The notes beneath the pieces are model-generated. The model made no database searches, was not told the DNA's origin, and saw only the letters and a program-made list of their open reading frames with translations. DNA of 64,000 nucleotides. Origin: CAIQJJ01 sp964606085 (GTDB lineage Bacteria; Chloroflexota; Anaerolineae; Anaerolineales; UBA4823). Positions 23,710 through 31,314 of the stretch are shown here, piece after piece. The stretch's first letter is position 1, and the number at the start of each line of letters is the position of its first letter. The DNA lies in NCBI GenBank assembly GCA_964606085.1, contig CAZSFD010000018.1:1-64000 (forward strand), in the 5' to 3' direction. Position numbers and translations under genes: made by a program.

Positions 23710-25890
23710 TACTGGCGATTTTTTGAACGCTTTGGTGACATAATGCAGGCGCAATACCTTCAAATCATCGTAACTGACTTCGCCATTGAATTGATCAAAC
23801 ACGGGGCGCAGGGCTTCAGCCCCCAATTGATCGAAGGCCCGTAAAACAGCCTGCTGCTGCGCTTCAGGAAGTTTTACCAATTCGAGCAGTTCATTGCCAT
23901 CGCGCAGGGGGTTGCCTTCCCCCGCATATTTCAACAAGTGATCGAGAATCGTCGCCACCTTTACCGACCAGGTGGACATCAAATCAGGCACGCTTTGGCC
24001 GGCGTTATACGCCTCGCCAACCAGAATGTGCCGTGGCTTGGCCGCGCTCTGTGTGAGCGAGAGGGCCTCTTTGGCTGACTTCGGCTTTTCGCTCAGACCA
24101 TGTGCCTGGCAGTATTCTCGAATCACGCCCATAAAAATCTCCCCATAACGTTCCAATTTCACCTGCCCCACACCATTGATCGTCAACAGGCTTTCCGCCT
24201 TCATCGGGTAATAGAGCGCCATCTCGGTTAATGAGCGATCCGAAAAGATCACATACGGCGGCACGTTGGCGGCATCGGCCAGTTCCTTGCGCTTTTGACG
24301 CAGCAACTCGAAGAGCGCCGCGTCGCGCTCGATCTCGCCGGTGGGAGCGGCGGCTGCTTCATCACGTTGCAGCAGACCGCGAATGGGCGTGCGGTTTTTC
24401 AGCGCATCATAAGCCTGTGGGGTCAGCTTGAGCGTGCGGTATACATCACGGCTTTGTTCGAGCAAACCCTGGTCGAGCATTTGCTGACCGATGAACTTCC
24501 ACTGTTTTTCGGTCAGGTCTTTGCCAATGCCGAAGGTGGAAACGCTCTGATGCCCATACCGCTGCACTTTTTCGTTCGCGATCCCCAACAACACATGGAT
24601 CACATGCGCAGCAGCGAATTTCTCGCCTGTACGTGCCACGCACGACAGGAATTTTTGCGCCGGAATGGTGATGTCTTCATAATGGTCGGTGCCGCGGCGG
24701 CAATTGTCGCACATACCACAATTCTCGTTGGCATACGATTCGCCAAAATAGGCCAACAGCGGCGTGCGGCGGCAGGTGGTGCCTTCGGCGTAGCGTGTGA
24801 GCGCGTTGAGATGCTGGATAGCCACGCCGCGCTCAGGTTCGACCTTTTCATCAATGAAAAACATTTGCTTGCGAACATCCCCGCCGCTGTAAAGCAACAA
24901 GCAGTGGGCAGGCAGGCCATCACGCCCGGAACGCCCGATCTCCTGGTAATAGCCTTCGATGCTCTTGGGCAGGTCGTAATGGACGACAAAACGCACATTC
25001 GGCTTGTTGATGCCCATGCCGAAGGCAATTGTGGCGACCATGATTTGCACGTCATCGCGAATGAACGCTTCCTGATTCTGGCGGCGGGCGTCATCTTCCA
25101 GCCCGGCGTGATAGGGGCGCACCGAATACCCCCGCGTGGCGAGATAGGTCGCCAGATCATCTACCTGCTTGCGCGAAAAGCAATAGATGATGCCCGATTG
25201 GCCTTTGAATTGCTCGATCAGGGCGATCACCTGGCTGACTGGCGCAGTTTTCGGCTGGACTTCAATGTAAAGATTCTCGCGATTAAAGCTGGCGACAAAC
25301 TCATTGGCCGCCTGAAAGCGCAGCGTGGCGCGAATATCGGCCCGCACGCGTTCCGTGGCCGTGGCTGTCAGCGCCAAACACACCGCCTGCGGAAAGCGCT
25401 CACGCACGGCAACAATCTGGCGGTACTCCGGGCGAAAATCATGCCCCCATTCCGAGATGCAATGCGCCTCATCAATCGTCAGGCAGTCGAGGGGAACTTG
25501 AGAAAGCAGGTTGAACAGGCGCGGCGTCAGCAGCGTTTCGGGGGCCACATAAAGCAGCTTGACCTCGCCGCTGCGCACACGCGCCATGTTGGCCTGATAT
25601 TGCTCCATCGAAAGTGAACTATTCAAAAACAAAGCCTGGATGCCCAGGGCGGCCAATTGCTCCACCTGATCTTTCATCAAGGCAATCAACGGCGAAACCA
25701 CCACCGTCAACCCTGGAAAAATCAGTGCTGGAATCTGGTAACACAGCGATTTTCCCCCGCCGGTAGGCATCACCGCCAGCGAATCGCGCTTTTGCAGCAC
25801 ATTTTCAATCACTTCACGCTGCAAGGGCCTGAACTGCTCATAACCAAAAACAGTTTTGAGAATCTCGTGGGGTAATGTGGGGTTGGGCAT
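23701..25890 (-). CDS. recQ: ATP-dependent DNA helicase RecQ
   Basis: A 729-residue SF2 helicase that unwinds DNA 3' to 5' in recombination and repair. Visible are Walker A MPTGGGKSLCYQIPA, the DEAH box in TIDEAHCISEWGHDFRPEYRQI, motif VI QEIGRSGRDG, and the RecQ zinc-binding domain with CRRTPLLAYFGE and CGMCDNC. A winged-helix domain and an HRDC domain (about residues 510-590) follow, and a further C-terminal segment resembles the extra RQC-like region of longer RecQs. The start at 25890 (MPNPTLPHEIL) is preferred over 26019 because a TATAAT lies six bases before it. Confidence 0.96.
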   Translation of the reverse strand: MPNPTLPHEILKTVFGYEQFRPLQREVIENVLQKRDSLAVMPTGGGKSLCYQIPALIFPGLTVVVSPLIALMKDQVEQLAALGIQALFLNSSLSMEQYQANMARVRSGEVKLLYVAPETLLTPRLFNLLSQVPLDCLTIDEAHCISEWGHDFRPEYRQIVAVRERFPQAVCLALTATATERVRADIRATLRFQAANEFVASFNRENLYIEVQPKTAPVSQVIALIEQFKGQSGIIYCFSRKQVDDLATYLATRGYSVRPYHAGLEDDARRQNQEAFIRDDVQIMVATIAFGMGINKPNVRFVVHYDLPKSIEGYYQEIGRSGRDGLPAHCLLLYSGGDVRKQMFFIDEKVEPERGVAIQHLNALTRYAEGTTCRRTPLLAYFGESYANENCGMCDNCRRGTDHYEDITIPAQKFLSCVARTGEKFAAAHVIHVLLGIANEKVQRYGHQSVSTFGIGKDLTEKQWKFIGQQMLDQGLLEQSRDVYRTLKLTPQAYDALKNRTPIRGLLQRDEAAAAPTGEIERDAALFELLRQKRKELADAANVPPYVIFSDRSLTEMALYYPMKAESLLTINGVGQVKLERYGEIFMGVIREYCQAHGLSEKPKSAKEALSLTQSAAKPRHILVGEAYNAGQSVPDLMSTWSVKVATILDHLLKYAGEGNPLRDGNELLELVKLPEAQQQAVLRAFDQLGAEALRPVFDQFNGEVSYDDLKVLRLHYVTKAFKKSPVGK

Positions 25891-25896
25891 GCGCCG

Positions 25897-25902
25897 ATTA
25901 TA
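25897..25902 (-). promoter_or_regulatory. -10 box giving a leaderless recQ start
   Basis: TATAAT on the minus strand, then CGGCGC, then the recQ ATG. The six-base gap places transcription start at the ATG. A weak TTAACC-like -35 lies about 18 bp upstream. Confidence 0.55.
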
Positions 25903-25930
25903 CAAGAAGTTCCCCCGCGTGGTTAAAAGC

Positions 25931-25967
25931 GCAGTCGCCTGAGTGAGGGGGGCACCCAGGCGACTGC
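25931..25967 (-). terminator. hairpin downstream of tRNA-Arg
   Basis: A perfect 11-bp stem (25931-25941 with 25957-25967) followed on the minus strand by GCGCTTTT. Position and T-tract fit a terminator for the tRNA transcript. Confidence 0.65.
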
Positions 25968-26055
25968 TAGACATAATTTTACCGCAATTGCTAGAAGGAG
26001 CGTTGCAATTTCGTTGCAAATCTAAGCGAGTTGCTCACTTTTTTGTAAGGGAGTG

Positions 26056-26128
26056 CGCCCCTGGGGGGATTCGAACCCACAGCCTAGGCGTTAGGAGTGC
26101 CTCGCTCTATCCTTTGAGCTACAGGAGC
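26056..26128 (-). tRNA. tRNA-Arg (anticodon CCT)
   Basis: A 73-nt cloverleaf on the minus strand. The acceptor stem GCTCCTG pairs with CAGGGGC (one G-T pair), the D arm is GCTC...GAGC, the anticodon loop CTCCTAA carries CCT (reads AGG), and the T loop TTCGAAT is canonical. Two stem mismatches are seen: A31-C39 in the anticodon stem and T50-C64 in the T stem. CCA is not encoded. Confidence 0.92.
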
Positions 26129-26138
26129 GTATGCGGCG

Positions 26139-26144
26139 ATTATA
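26139..26144 (-). promoter_or_regulatory. extended -10 promoter of tRNA-Arg
   Basis: TGTGCTATAAT on the minus strand contains TGnTATAAT and lies ten bases before the mature tRNA 5' end. The -35 is poor. Confidence 0.5.
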
Positions 26145-26151
26145 GCACAAG

Positions 26152-26181
26152 AAAAAGGCTGGGAATTCTTCCGGCCTTTTT
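26152..26181 (-). terminator. Rho-independent terminator of the sigma-factor gene
   Basis: AAAAAGGCTGG (26152-26162) pairs with CCGGCCTTTTT (26171-26181), one mismatch, five bases after the sigma gene's stop, with a T-tract in either direction. Confidence 0.75.
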
Positions 26182-26185
26182 GTTT

Positions 26186-27355
26186 TCACAGGTATTCGCG
26201 CAGTTGCCGCGCCCGGCATGGATGGCGAAGCCGCCGCAGCGCCCGGCCTTCAATCTGGCGGATGCGTTCACGCGTCAGACCAAATTTTTGGCCCACCTCT
26301 TCGAGGGTGTAAGGGCGGTCGTTATCCAGGCCGAAGCGCAGCCGCAGCACGCGCGCCTCGCGGGGCGACAGCGAGCCAAGAATTTCTTCCACTTTCTCTT
26401 TCAGTAAATTCTCATAGGCTACCTGGGTTGGTGCAGGGGTAAATTCGTCTTCCAGAAACATGCCAAATTCCGATTCGTCATCATCGCCAATCGGGCTTTC
26501 GAGCGAAACCGGCACCCACGAGATTTGCAGCATCCACTGAAGTTTCTCCACATCCACGTTAAGTTCTTGAGCCAATTCTTCGTTTGTGGGCGGGCGGCCC
26601 AGGGTTTGCTCCATATCGTGAATGGCCCGATACATCTGGCGGATGCGGTCGGTCATGTGGACGGGGACGCGTATGGTGCGTGATTGATCAGCGATGGCGC
26701 GGGTGATAGTCTGGCGGATCCACCAGGTGGCATAGGTGGAAAAGCGAAAGCCGCGCCGGTATTCGAATTTTTCTACCGCTTTCATCAATCCCAGGTTGCC
26801 TTCCTGGATCAGGTCGAGGAAGGGCAGGCCGCGCCCGATATATTTTTTGGCAATGCTGACCACCAGGCGGGTATTGGCTTTAATTAAGTGTTCACGCGCC
26901 AGCACCCCATCTTGTATCAGGTCTTCCAGTTCCTGCTGGCGGTCTGGGCTCAATTTTTGATTTTTGGCCGATGCCTGCTTGGCGTGGCGCCCTTTTTCGA
27001 TGCGCTGTGCCAGGTTGACTTCTTCTTCGATCCGCAGCAAAGGCACGCGCGACATCTCTCGCAAATAAAGGCCAACAGTATCTTGGGGTGAAATCTGATC
27101 GATCCCACTGACCGGGGCAGCATCGAATAATTCCAATTCTGGGTGGGTGGCTGTGGAACTATCGGTCTCATCCTCCATAATTTCAACCCCCCTTTCTCGT
27201 AAGGCCAACAACACTTCTTGTAGCTGTCCATCTTCCTTGTCCCACTCATCCAGTTCAAGGATATCATCAAATGTGAGAAAACCTTGTATATCTGCTTTGG
27301 CCAACAAGGTATTCAATCGTTTTTTACCAGATACAGGTTGGGTTGGATATACCAT
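26186..27355 (-). CDS. rpoD: RNA polymerase sigma factor, RpoD/SigA type
   Basis: A 389-residue primary-type sigma-70. A short region 1.1-like N-terminus is followed by region 1.2 (DTVGLYLREMSRVPLL), region 2 (NTRLVVSIAKKYIGRGLPFLDLIQEGNLGLMKAVEKFEYRRGFRFSTYATWWIRQ type motifs, about residues 150-210), region 3, and region 4.2 with the helix-turn-helix YTLEEVGQKFGLTRERIRQIEG. The full set of conserved regions marks it as a housekeeping factor that recognises TTGACA/TATAAT promoters, which fits the promoters seen in this window. AGGAGG lies about eight bases before the ATG at 27355. Confidence 0.95.
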   Translation of the reverse strand: MVYPTQPVSGKKRLNTLLAKADIQGFLTFDDILELDEWDKEDGQLQEVLLALRERGVEIMEDETDSSTATHPELELFDAAPVSGIDQISPQDTVGLYLREMSRVPLLRIEEEVNLAQRIEKGRHAKQASAKNQKLSPDRQQELEDLIQDGVLAREHLIKANTRLVVSIAKKYIGRGLPFLDLIQEGNLGLMKAVEKFEYRRGFRFSTYATWWIRQTITRAIADQSRTIRVPVHMTDRIRQMYRAIHDMEQTLGRPPTNEELAQELNVDVEKLQWMLQISWVPVSLESPIGDDDESEFGMFLEDEFTPAPTQVAYENLLKEKVEEILGSLSPREARVLRLRFGLDNDRPYTLEEVGQKFGLTRERIRQIEGRALRRLRHPCRARQLREYL

Positions 27356-27406
27356 GATAAATGCCTCCTGGTATGGACGATGCAGCAATAACGATTTCGC
27401 CAGTGG

Positions 27407-27925
27407 TTAGGCCTCGTTTTTTTTCAACGATCGCAAGACCGCCAGGCGTTCATCCACGGGTGCTTCGCCGTGATCGCAAGCGACTTCATTCAGGTTACTG
27501 CCGCAAACCGGGCAAATTCCCTTGCAATCGGGCCGGCACAAAGGTTTGATCGGCCATTCAAGAAGCATATATTCGCGCAGCAAGGGTTCGAGCGAGATGT
27601 AACCACTTTCGGGCAAGAGCAACCCATTTTCGGCCACCGTTTTCTTCGTAAAAGCAAAGAGTTCCGAAAAATCAACAGCCAGTTGCAATGGATAATCACT
27701 CAAACAACGAACACATTCAGCTTCAACCAATGCCTGCATTTTGATCTGTGCTAACAAACCTTGTGGGGTGCGCGTAAAATTGGCGACACCCGTCAGGTGT
27801 GACAGGTTCAGGTCAGGCGGGATATGGATTTGTGGGATGTCAAAGGGGAAGTCGCGTGTGTAACCAATGGCTTGATTGATCAAGAAGCCAACATTCAGCC
27901 GAAGGGGAGAACGTGGATTAGACAC
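27407..27925 (-). CDS. DUF177/YceD-family protein
   Basis: A 172-residue DUF177 protein. Diagnostic features are AECVRCLSDYPLQLAV (about residues 68-83) and the C-terminal metal-binding-like CRPDCKGICPVCGSNLNEVACDHG (about residues 129-152). In many bacteria and plants the family is linked to 23S rRNA accumulation, and its gene usually precedes rpmF (L32). Here it precedes the sigma gene instead, 51 bp apart on the same strand, so the pair is probably cotranscribed from the promoter at 27971. Confidence 0.88.
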   Translation of the reverse strand: MSNPRSPLRLNVGFLINQAIGYTRDFPFDIPQIHIPPDLNLSHLTGVANFTRTPQGLLAQIKMQALVEAECVRCLSDYPLQLAVDFSELFAFTKKTVAENGLLLPESGYISLEPLLREYMLLEWPIKPLCRPDCKGICPVCGSNLNEVACDHGEAPVDERLAVLRSLKKNEA

Positions 27926-27970
27926 TGGTTATGGGCGAGAATAGCAATAAATTTTATTAAGAATAGATAA

Positions 27971-27999
27971 ATGATAACATACTATGAATCTCAAGTCAA
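27971..27999 (-). promoter_or_regulatory. sigma-70 promoter of the DUF177-rpoD unit
   Basis: On the minus strand, TTGACT (27994-27999), a 17-bp spacer, and TATCAT (27971-27976). This gives a leader of roughly 40 bases. The rest of the 287-bp gap up to 28212 is AT-rich and shows no further gene or strong structure. Confidence 0.7.
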
Positions 28000-28212
28000 G
28001 TATTGCCAAATTTTTTGAATAATTTTGGCGTAAAAATGCCATATATGGCCTTGATGCGCCAGAATCAGGCTATAAATGGCTGTTTTAAAGAGAAAACCAT
28101 TTTTCATCATTCTATGCGATGAAAGGGCCTCATAATTTATTGCTTGAATAGGCGCATTCTCGCTATCGCTTTTTTCACGTACAATTACCGCACTTTATTT
28201 TTGGAGGCCAAG

Positions 28213-28821
28213 ATGTTCAAACTCTTATTTGCCAGCACAAACCCGGGAAAGTTGCACGAAGTCCAATCACTTCTGCAGGATATGCCTATCCAGTTGCTCA
28301 GACCACAAGAAGTTGGGCTGGCAGATTTGAATGTGATAGAAAATGGAGAAACGTATGCGGCAAACGCCACCCTCAAAGCTCGGGCCTACGCCCAGGCCAG
28401 TGGGTTGCCTGCCCTGGCCGATGATTCAGGGTTGGAAGTTGCTGCTTTAGGCGGCGCGCCGGGCATCTATTCGGCGCGCTATTCGCCCAGGCCAAACGCC
28501 ACCGACGCCGATCGGCGCGCCTACTTGTTGGAGCAATTGAGTGGATTGGCGCGGCCCTGGCAGGCACGTTTCTATTGCTGTATTGCATTGGCCTCCCCAA
28601 CAGGTGATCTGGAAGTAACCAGTGGTATATGCCCTGGCGAGATTATCCCAGAAGAGCGTGGCACAGGCGGTTTTGGCTATGACCCCATTTTTGGGCTGCC
28701 AGCGCTAGGTCGCAGCATGGCCGAGCTGACCACGCCGGAGAAAAACCAACTCAGCCATCGGGCGCGTGCTATTTTGGCGGCGCGTCCTATCTTGCAAAAC
28801 TGGATAGTATCGAAAGTGTGA
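28213..28821 (+). CDS. rdgB: XTP/dITP diphosphatase (RdgB/HAM1 family)
   Basis: A 202-residue house-cleaning pyrophosphatase that removes XTP, ITP and dITP. The substrate motif FASTNPGKLHEVQSLL opens the protein. GLPALADDSGLEVAALGGAPGIYSARYS carries the catalytic Asp pair, TGGFGYDPIFGLPALGRSMAEL binds the base, and KNQLSHRARAI closes it. GGAGG lies 7 bases before ATG. The N-terminal extension of 23 codons upstream is not conserved-looking and is rejected. Confidence 0.95.
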   Translation: MFKLLFASTNPGKLHEVQSLLQDMPIQLLRPQEVGLADLNVIENGETYAANATLKARAYAQASGLPALADDSGLEVAALGGAPGIYSARYSPRPNATDADRRAYLLEQLSGLARPWQARFYCCIALASPTGDLEVTSGICPGEIIPEERGTGGFGYDPIFGLPALGRSMAELTTPEKNQLSHRARAILAARPILQNWIVSKV

Positions 28822-28828
28822 TCGCGCC

Positions 28829-28856
28829 TTGCTTTCAAGGCTTTTTCGATTATCAT
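28829..28856 (+). promoter_or_regulatory. promoter of the histidine kinase, leaderless spacing
   Basis: TTGCTT (28829-28834), a 16-bp spacer, TATCAT (28851-28856), six bases, then ATG at 28863. There is no Shine-Dalgarno sequence. The -35 lies just after the rdgB stop. Confidence 0.55.
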
Positions 28857-28862
28857 AACGAC

Positions 28863-30248
28863 ATGTCATCGCTTGATCCATCCACGATGGTTTGGCTGAT
28901 CGGAGTAGGGGGCCTGGTTGCGGGCCTTGCCCTGGGATATCTGCTTACATCCATTGCCACACGGGCTCACCGCCTGCGCGATCAACAGAACTTGCGTAAA
29001 GAGACTGAGAAAGCCATTCAGGCCGAACGGCAACGTATGCGCGCCGTCTTCAACTTGATTTCAGCGCTCAACGCCACACTTAATTATCAACGTGTTCTGG
29101 ATACGGCGCTTGATTTGAGCGCCGACGCCCTGGGGAAAATGAAATCATCGCCAGAGCGCATGGTCAGCGCAGCATTGCTCTTTACCGAATCGGAGAGCGG
29201 GCAGCCACATCTGGCTGTGGGTTCGGCGCGGCGTTTCACGCCAGCCGATATGCGCATGACGGTTCCTGGTACGAGCGGCATCATCGGTCAAAGTATCGAG
29301 GAAGGTACAGCCATTTTTACCAAGGAGATCGCTGAAGACCCGGAGCTAGGCCGCTTTGTGGCGCTGCGAGCCTGCAAGTCATCTTATTGCATTCCACTTT
29401 GTGCGGGCCTGGATCGCTACGGGGTGCTGGTGTTTGCCCATGCCGAAGCGGATTATTTTTCGAATGCGCAGCGCGAAATGCTCGATCTGATCGGAACGCA
29501 AACGATGATCGCGATTCAAAATGCGCGTTTATACCAGGACCTCGAACAAGAAAAAGAACGCATGATGGAAATCCAGGAGGAAGCACGCAAAAAGTTAGCA
29601 CGCGACCTGCATGATGGACCAACCCAATCTATCGCCGCGATAGCGATGCGAGTCAATTTTGCCCGCCGCCTGATGGAACGCGATCCCAAAGCTGGCGCGG
29701 ATGAGTTGTACAAAATCGAAGATTTGGCGCGGCATACCACTAAGGAAATCCGTCACATGTTGTTTACCCTGCGCCCGCTGGTGCTTGAATCGCAGGGATT
29801 GGTGGCGGCGCTTGAGGCCATGGCAGAAAAAATGAAGGATACCTACAATCAGAATGTGACCATTGCCGCCGATGCCAAGGTGATTTCTGAATTGGAGATG
29901 GGAAAACAGGGCGTTGTCTTTTATATCGCTGAAGAGGCCGTCAATAATGCCCGCAAACATGCGCAAGCCGCTCATATCTGGGTGCGCATCAAGTCTGTTG
30001 ATAAGCAGGTGGCGTTGCTCGAAATCGAAGATAATGGGGTAGGGTTCAATGTGGGGTCAGTAGAAGCTTCGTATGAAATGCGTGGCAGCCTGGGCATGGT
30101 CAATATGCGGGAACGTACAGAACTGATCAATGGCCTGTACCAGATTGACTCTGCCGAAGGAAAGGGCACGCGTATTCGCGTTTACATCCCTTTGAGCGAA
30201 GAAGCTGCCGACAGCTTGCGACGGGGTGAATTAGTCTTCCGCTCTTGA
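28863..30248 (+). CDS. GAF-domain sensor histidine kinase, NarL/DegS type
   Basis: A 461-residue kinase. One N-terminal transmembrane helix (about residues 9-28) is followed by a short coiled coil, a GAF domain (about residues 60-220), and a HisKA_3 dimerisation domain with the phospho-acceptor His250 in LARDLHDGPTQS. The HATPase domain shows EEAVNNARKHAQA (N box), EIEDNGVGF (G1) and GSLGMVNMRERTELI (G2). Such kinases phosphorylate NarL-type response regulators, but none is encoded next to it, so it is an orphan here. The start is set by the -10 box six bases upstream. Confidence 0.9.
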   Translation: MSSLDPSTMVWLIGVGGLVAGLALGYLLTSIATRAHRLRDQQNLRKETEKAIQAERQRMRAVFNLISALNATLNYQRVLDTALDLSADALGKMKSSPERMVSAALLFTESESGQPHLAVGSARRFTPADMRMTVPGTSGIIGQSIEEGTAIFTKEIAEDPELGRFVALRACKSSYCIPLCAGLDRYGVLVFAHAEADYFSNAQREMLDLIGTQTMIAIQNARLYQDLEQEKERMMEIQEEARKKLARDLHDGPTQSIAAIAMRVNFARRLMERDPKAGADELYKIEDLARHTTKEIRHMLFTLRPLVLESQGLVAALEAMAEKMKDTYNQNVTIAADAKVISELEMGKQGVVFYIAEEAVNNARKHAQAAHIWVRIKSVDKQVALLEIEDNGVGFNVGSVEASYEMRGSLGMVNMRERTELINGLYQIDSAEGKGTRIRVYIPLSEEAADSLRRGELVFRS

Positions 30249-30258
30249 TCCAGCCATC

Positions 30259-31038
30259 ATGCCCATCCTGGCCGATATTTACTATCATCTGTACGAGGGG
30301 GGAGGCGCTCTTTCTCCGCCGATCGTTTTAATCCATGGCATCGGCGGTATGTACCTCGATTGGCCGCCGGATATTCGTCGGTTGCCGGGTTATCGCGTCT
30401 ATGCCATTGACCTGCCCGGCCACGGGAAATCCAGAAATCATGGTTGCCAGGCCGTCGAAGGCTATGTCGAAGGCTTGCTGGCATGGCTGGACGCGGTGGG
30501 TCTGTATCGCGTGGTGTGCGTGGGCAATTCCCTGGGCAGTGCCGTGGCATTGCACCTGGCTCATATCCACCCAGAACGCGTGGCCGGCTTGGGAATCATT
30601 GCCTGCGCCGATCCAGATTGTATTCCCGATGATATTTTCCACGATATGAATAATCCCAGCACCATTCTCAAGGGCTTGCAAGCGCTGGTTGCGTGCTATT
30701 TTCACGCCGATGCCGATCAAAAACTCATCTCCACTCACCTCGATAGTCTGCAAACTACCCGTGCGAGTGTTGTCTATGGCGATTTGCTGGCGTGCCGCGA
30801 TTTCGATGCGAACGCCATTCTGTCAGAAATTCAGGCCCCCGCGCTGGTGATGCGCGGTGAACAAGATCAGCTTTCTACCCTGCGGCGCTCACAATATCTG
30901 GCTAATGCGCTGCCGAAAGGGCAACTGCTCACCGTCCCTCAGGCAGGACACATGGCCGTTCTCGAACAACCCCGGTTTGTGGCGGATAGCCTGACACGCT
31001 TTTTCGCCAGCATCCCCTACAATCCAGGACAAGGATAG
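30259..31038 (+). CDS. alpha/beta hydrolase
   Basis: A 259-residue alpha/beta-hydrolase fold protein. The oxyanion motif LIHGIGGMYLDW lies near residues 24-35, the nucleophile Ser in VGNSLGSAVALHLA (GNSLG), an acid residue near VMRGEQDQLST and the catalytic His in VPQAGHMAVLEQP. The pattern matches lactonase/esterase and haloperoxidase-like members. The substrate is unknown. It starts 10 bp after the histidine kinase and may be cotranscribed with it. Confidence 0.88.
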   Translation: MPILADIYYHLYEGGGALSPPIVLIHGIGGMYLDWPPDIRRLPGYRVYAIDLPGHGKSRNHGCQAVEGYVEGLLAWLDAVGLYRVVCVGNSLGSAVALHLAHIHPERVAGLGIIACADPDCIPDDIFHDMNNPSTILKGLQALVACYFHADADQKLISTHLDSLQTTRASVVYGDLLACRDFDANAILSEIQAPALVMRGEQDQLSTLRRSQYLANALPKGQLLTVPQAGHMAVLEQPRFVADSLTRFFASIPYNPGQG

Positions 31039-31065
31039 GGTGTATTTTACGAGTAAAACTCGCCC

Positions 31066-31093
31066 TTGACAGCATTCACGCTTTGTTTATAAT
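31066..31093 (+). promoter_or_regulatory. strong promoter of the cysteine cluster
   Basis: TTGACA (31066-31071), a 16-bp spacer and TATAAT (31088-31093), both perfect consensus. Transcription should start near 31100, giving a leader of about 215 bases before cysM. Confidence 0.88.
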
Positions 31094-31099
31094 TATTAT

Positions 31100-31314
31100 A
31101 AGTTTTGTCATAATTATTCCTTCTGGAGTTCCCATGTTTACTTGCTCGTGTCTGAGGCGGGGAGCGTAAGTCACCGCCTCGTCTGAAAGCCCATAACCAA
31201 CAGCAGACGAAGGGTGGCCCGCAACCCCGCGAAACCCAATCCGGTTTTAGCGAGCGGTTTTGGCCGCCCTTTTTGTTTGTCTGTTGGTTTTTGCGTTAAT
31301 CAGACACGAGCAGC
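31100..31314 (+). promoter_or_regulatory. candidate cysteine-responsive attenuator leader
   Basis: The leader contains an 11-codon frame with two Cys codons and these helices: P1 31154-31160 with 31174-31180 (7 bp, perfect); P2 31179-31185 with 31204-31210 (7 bp, perfect); a possible antiterminator 31174-31179 with 31212-31217 (6 bp, G-U pairs included); a terminator 31210-31219 with 31262-31271 (10 bp, one G-U) followed by a T-tract; and a long-range helix 31143-31154 with 31301-31312 (12 bp, perfect). The last pairs the Cys codons with bases ending two short of the cysM ATG. Several helices are mutually exclusive. AGGGTGG at 31211-31217 resembles a T-box antiterminator, so a T-box-like element is the main alternative, although no stem I is seen. 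Confidence 0.65.
31134..31169 (+). CDS. leader peptide MFTCSCLRRGA
   Basis: An 11-codon reading frame with TCTGGAG five bases upstream of its ATG. It encodes Met-Phe-Thr-Cys-Ser-Cys-Leu-Arg-Arg-Gly-Ala. Two of the first six residues are Cys, directly upstream of cysteine biosynthesis genes and inside a leader with a terminator. Ribosome stalling at the Cys codons (31143-31151) would disrupt the overlapping helices. Short Cys-codon frames acting as attenuators are known in mycobacteria. Translation here is not proven. Confidence 0.6.
   Translation: MFTCSCLRRGA

Noticed and set aside
28144..28212. An upstream start of rdgB adding 23 residues
   Set aside because: The extension is not family-like, and a clear GGAGG precedes the internal ATG at 28213.
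31211..31260. A standard T-box riboswitch upstream of cysM
   Set aside because: AGGGTGG is suggestive, but the 215-base leader shows no stem I with a specifier loop, and the downstream ACCGCG part is not in register. It is kept only as an alternative to the leader-peptide model.
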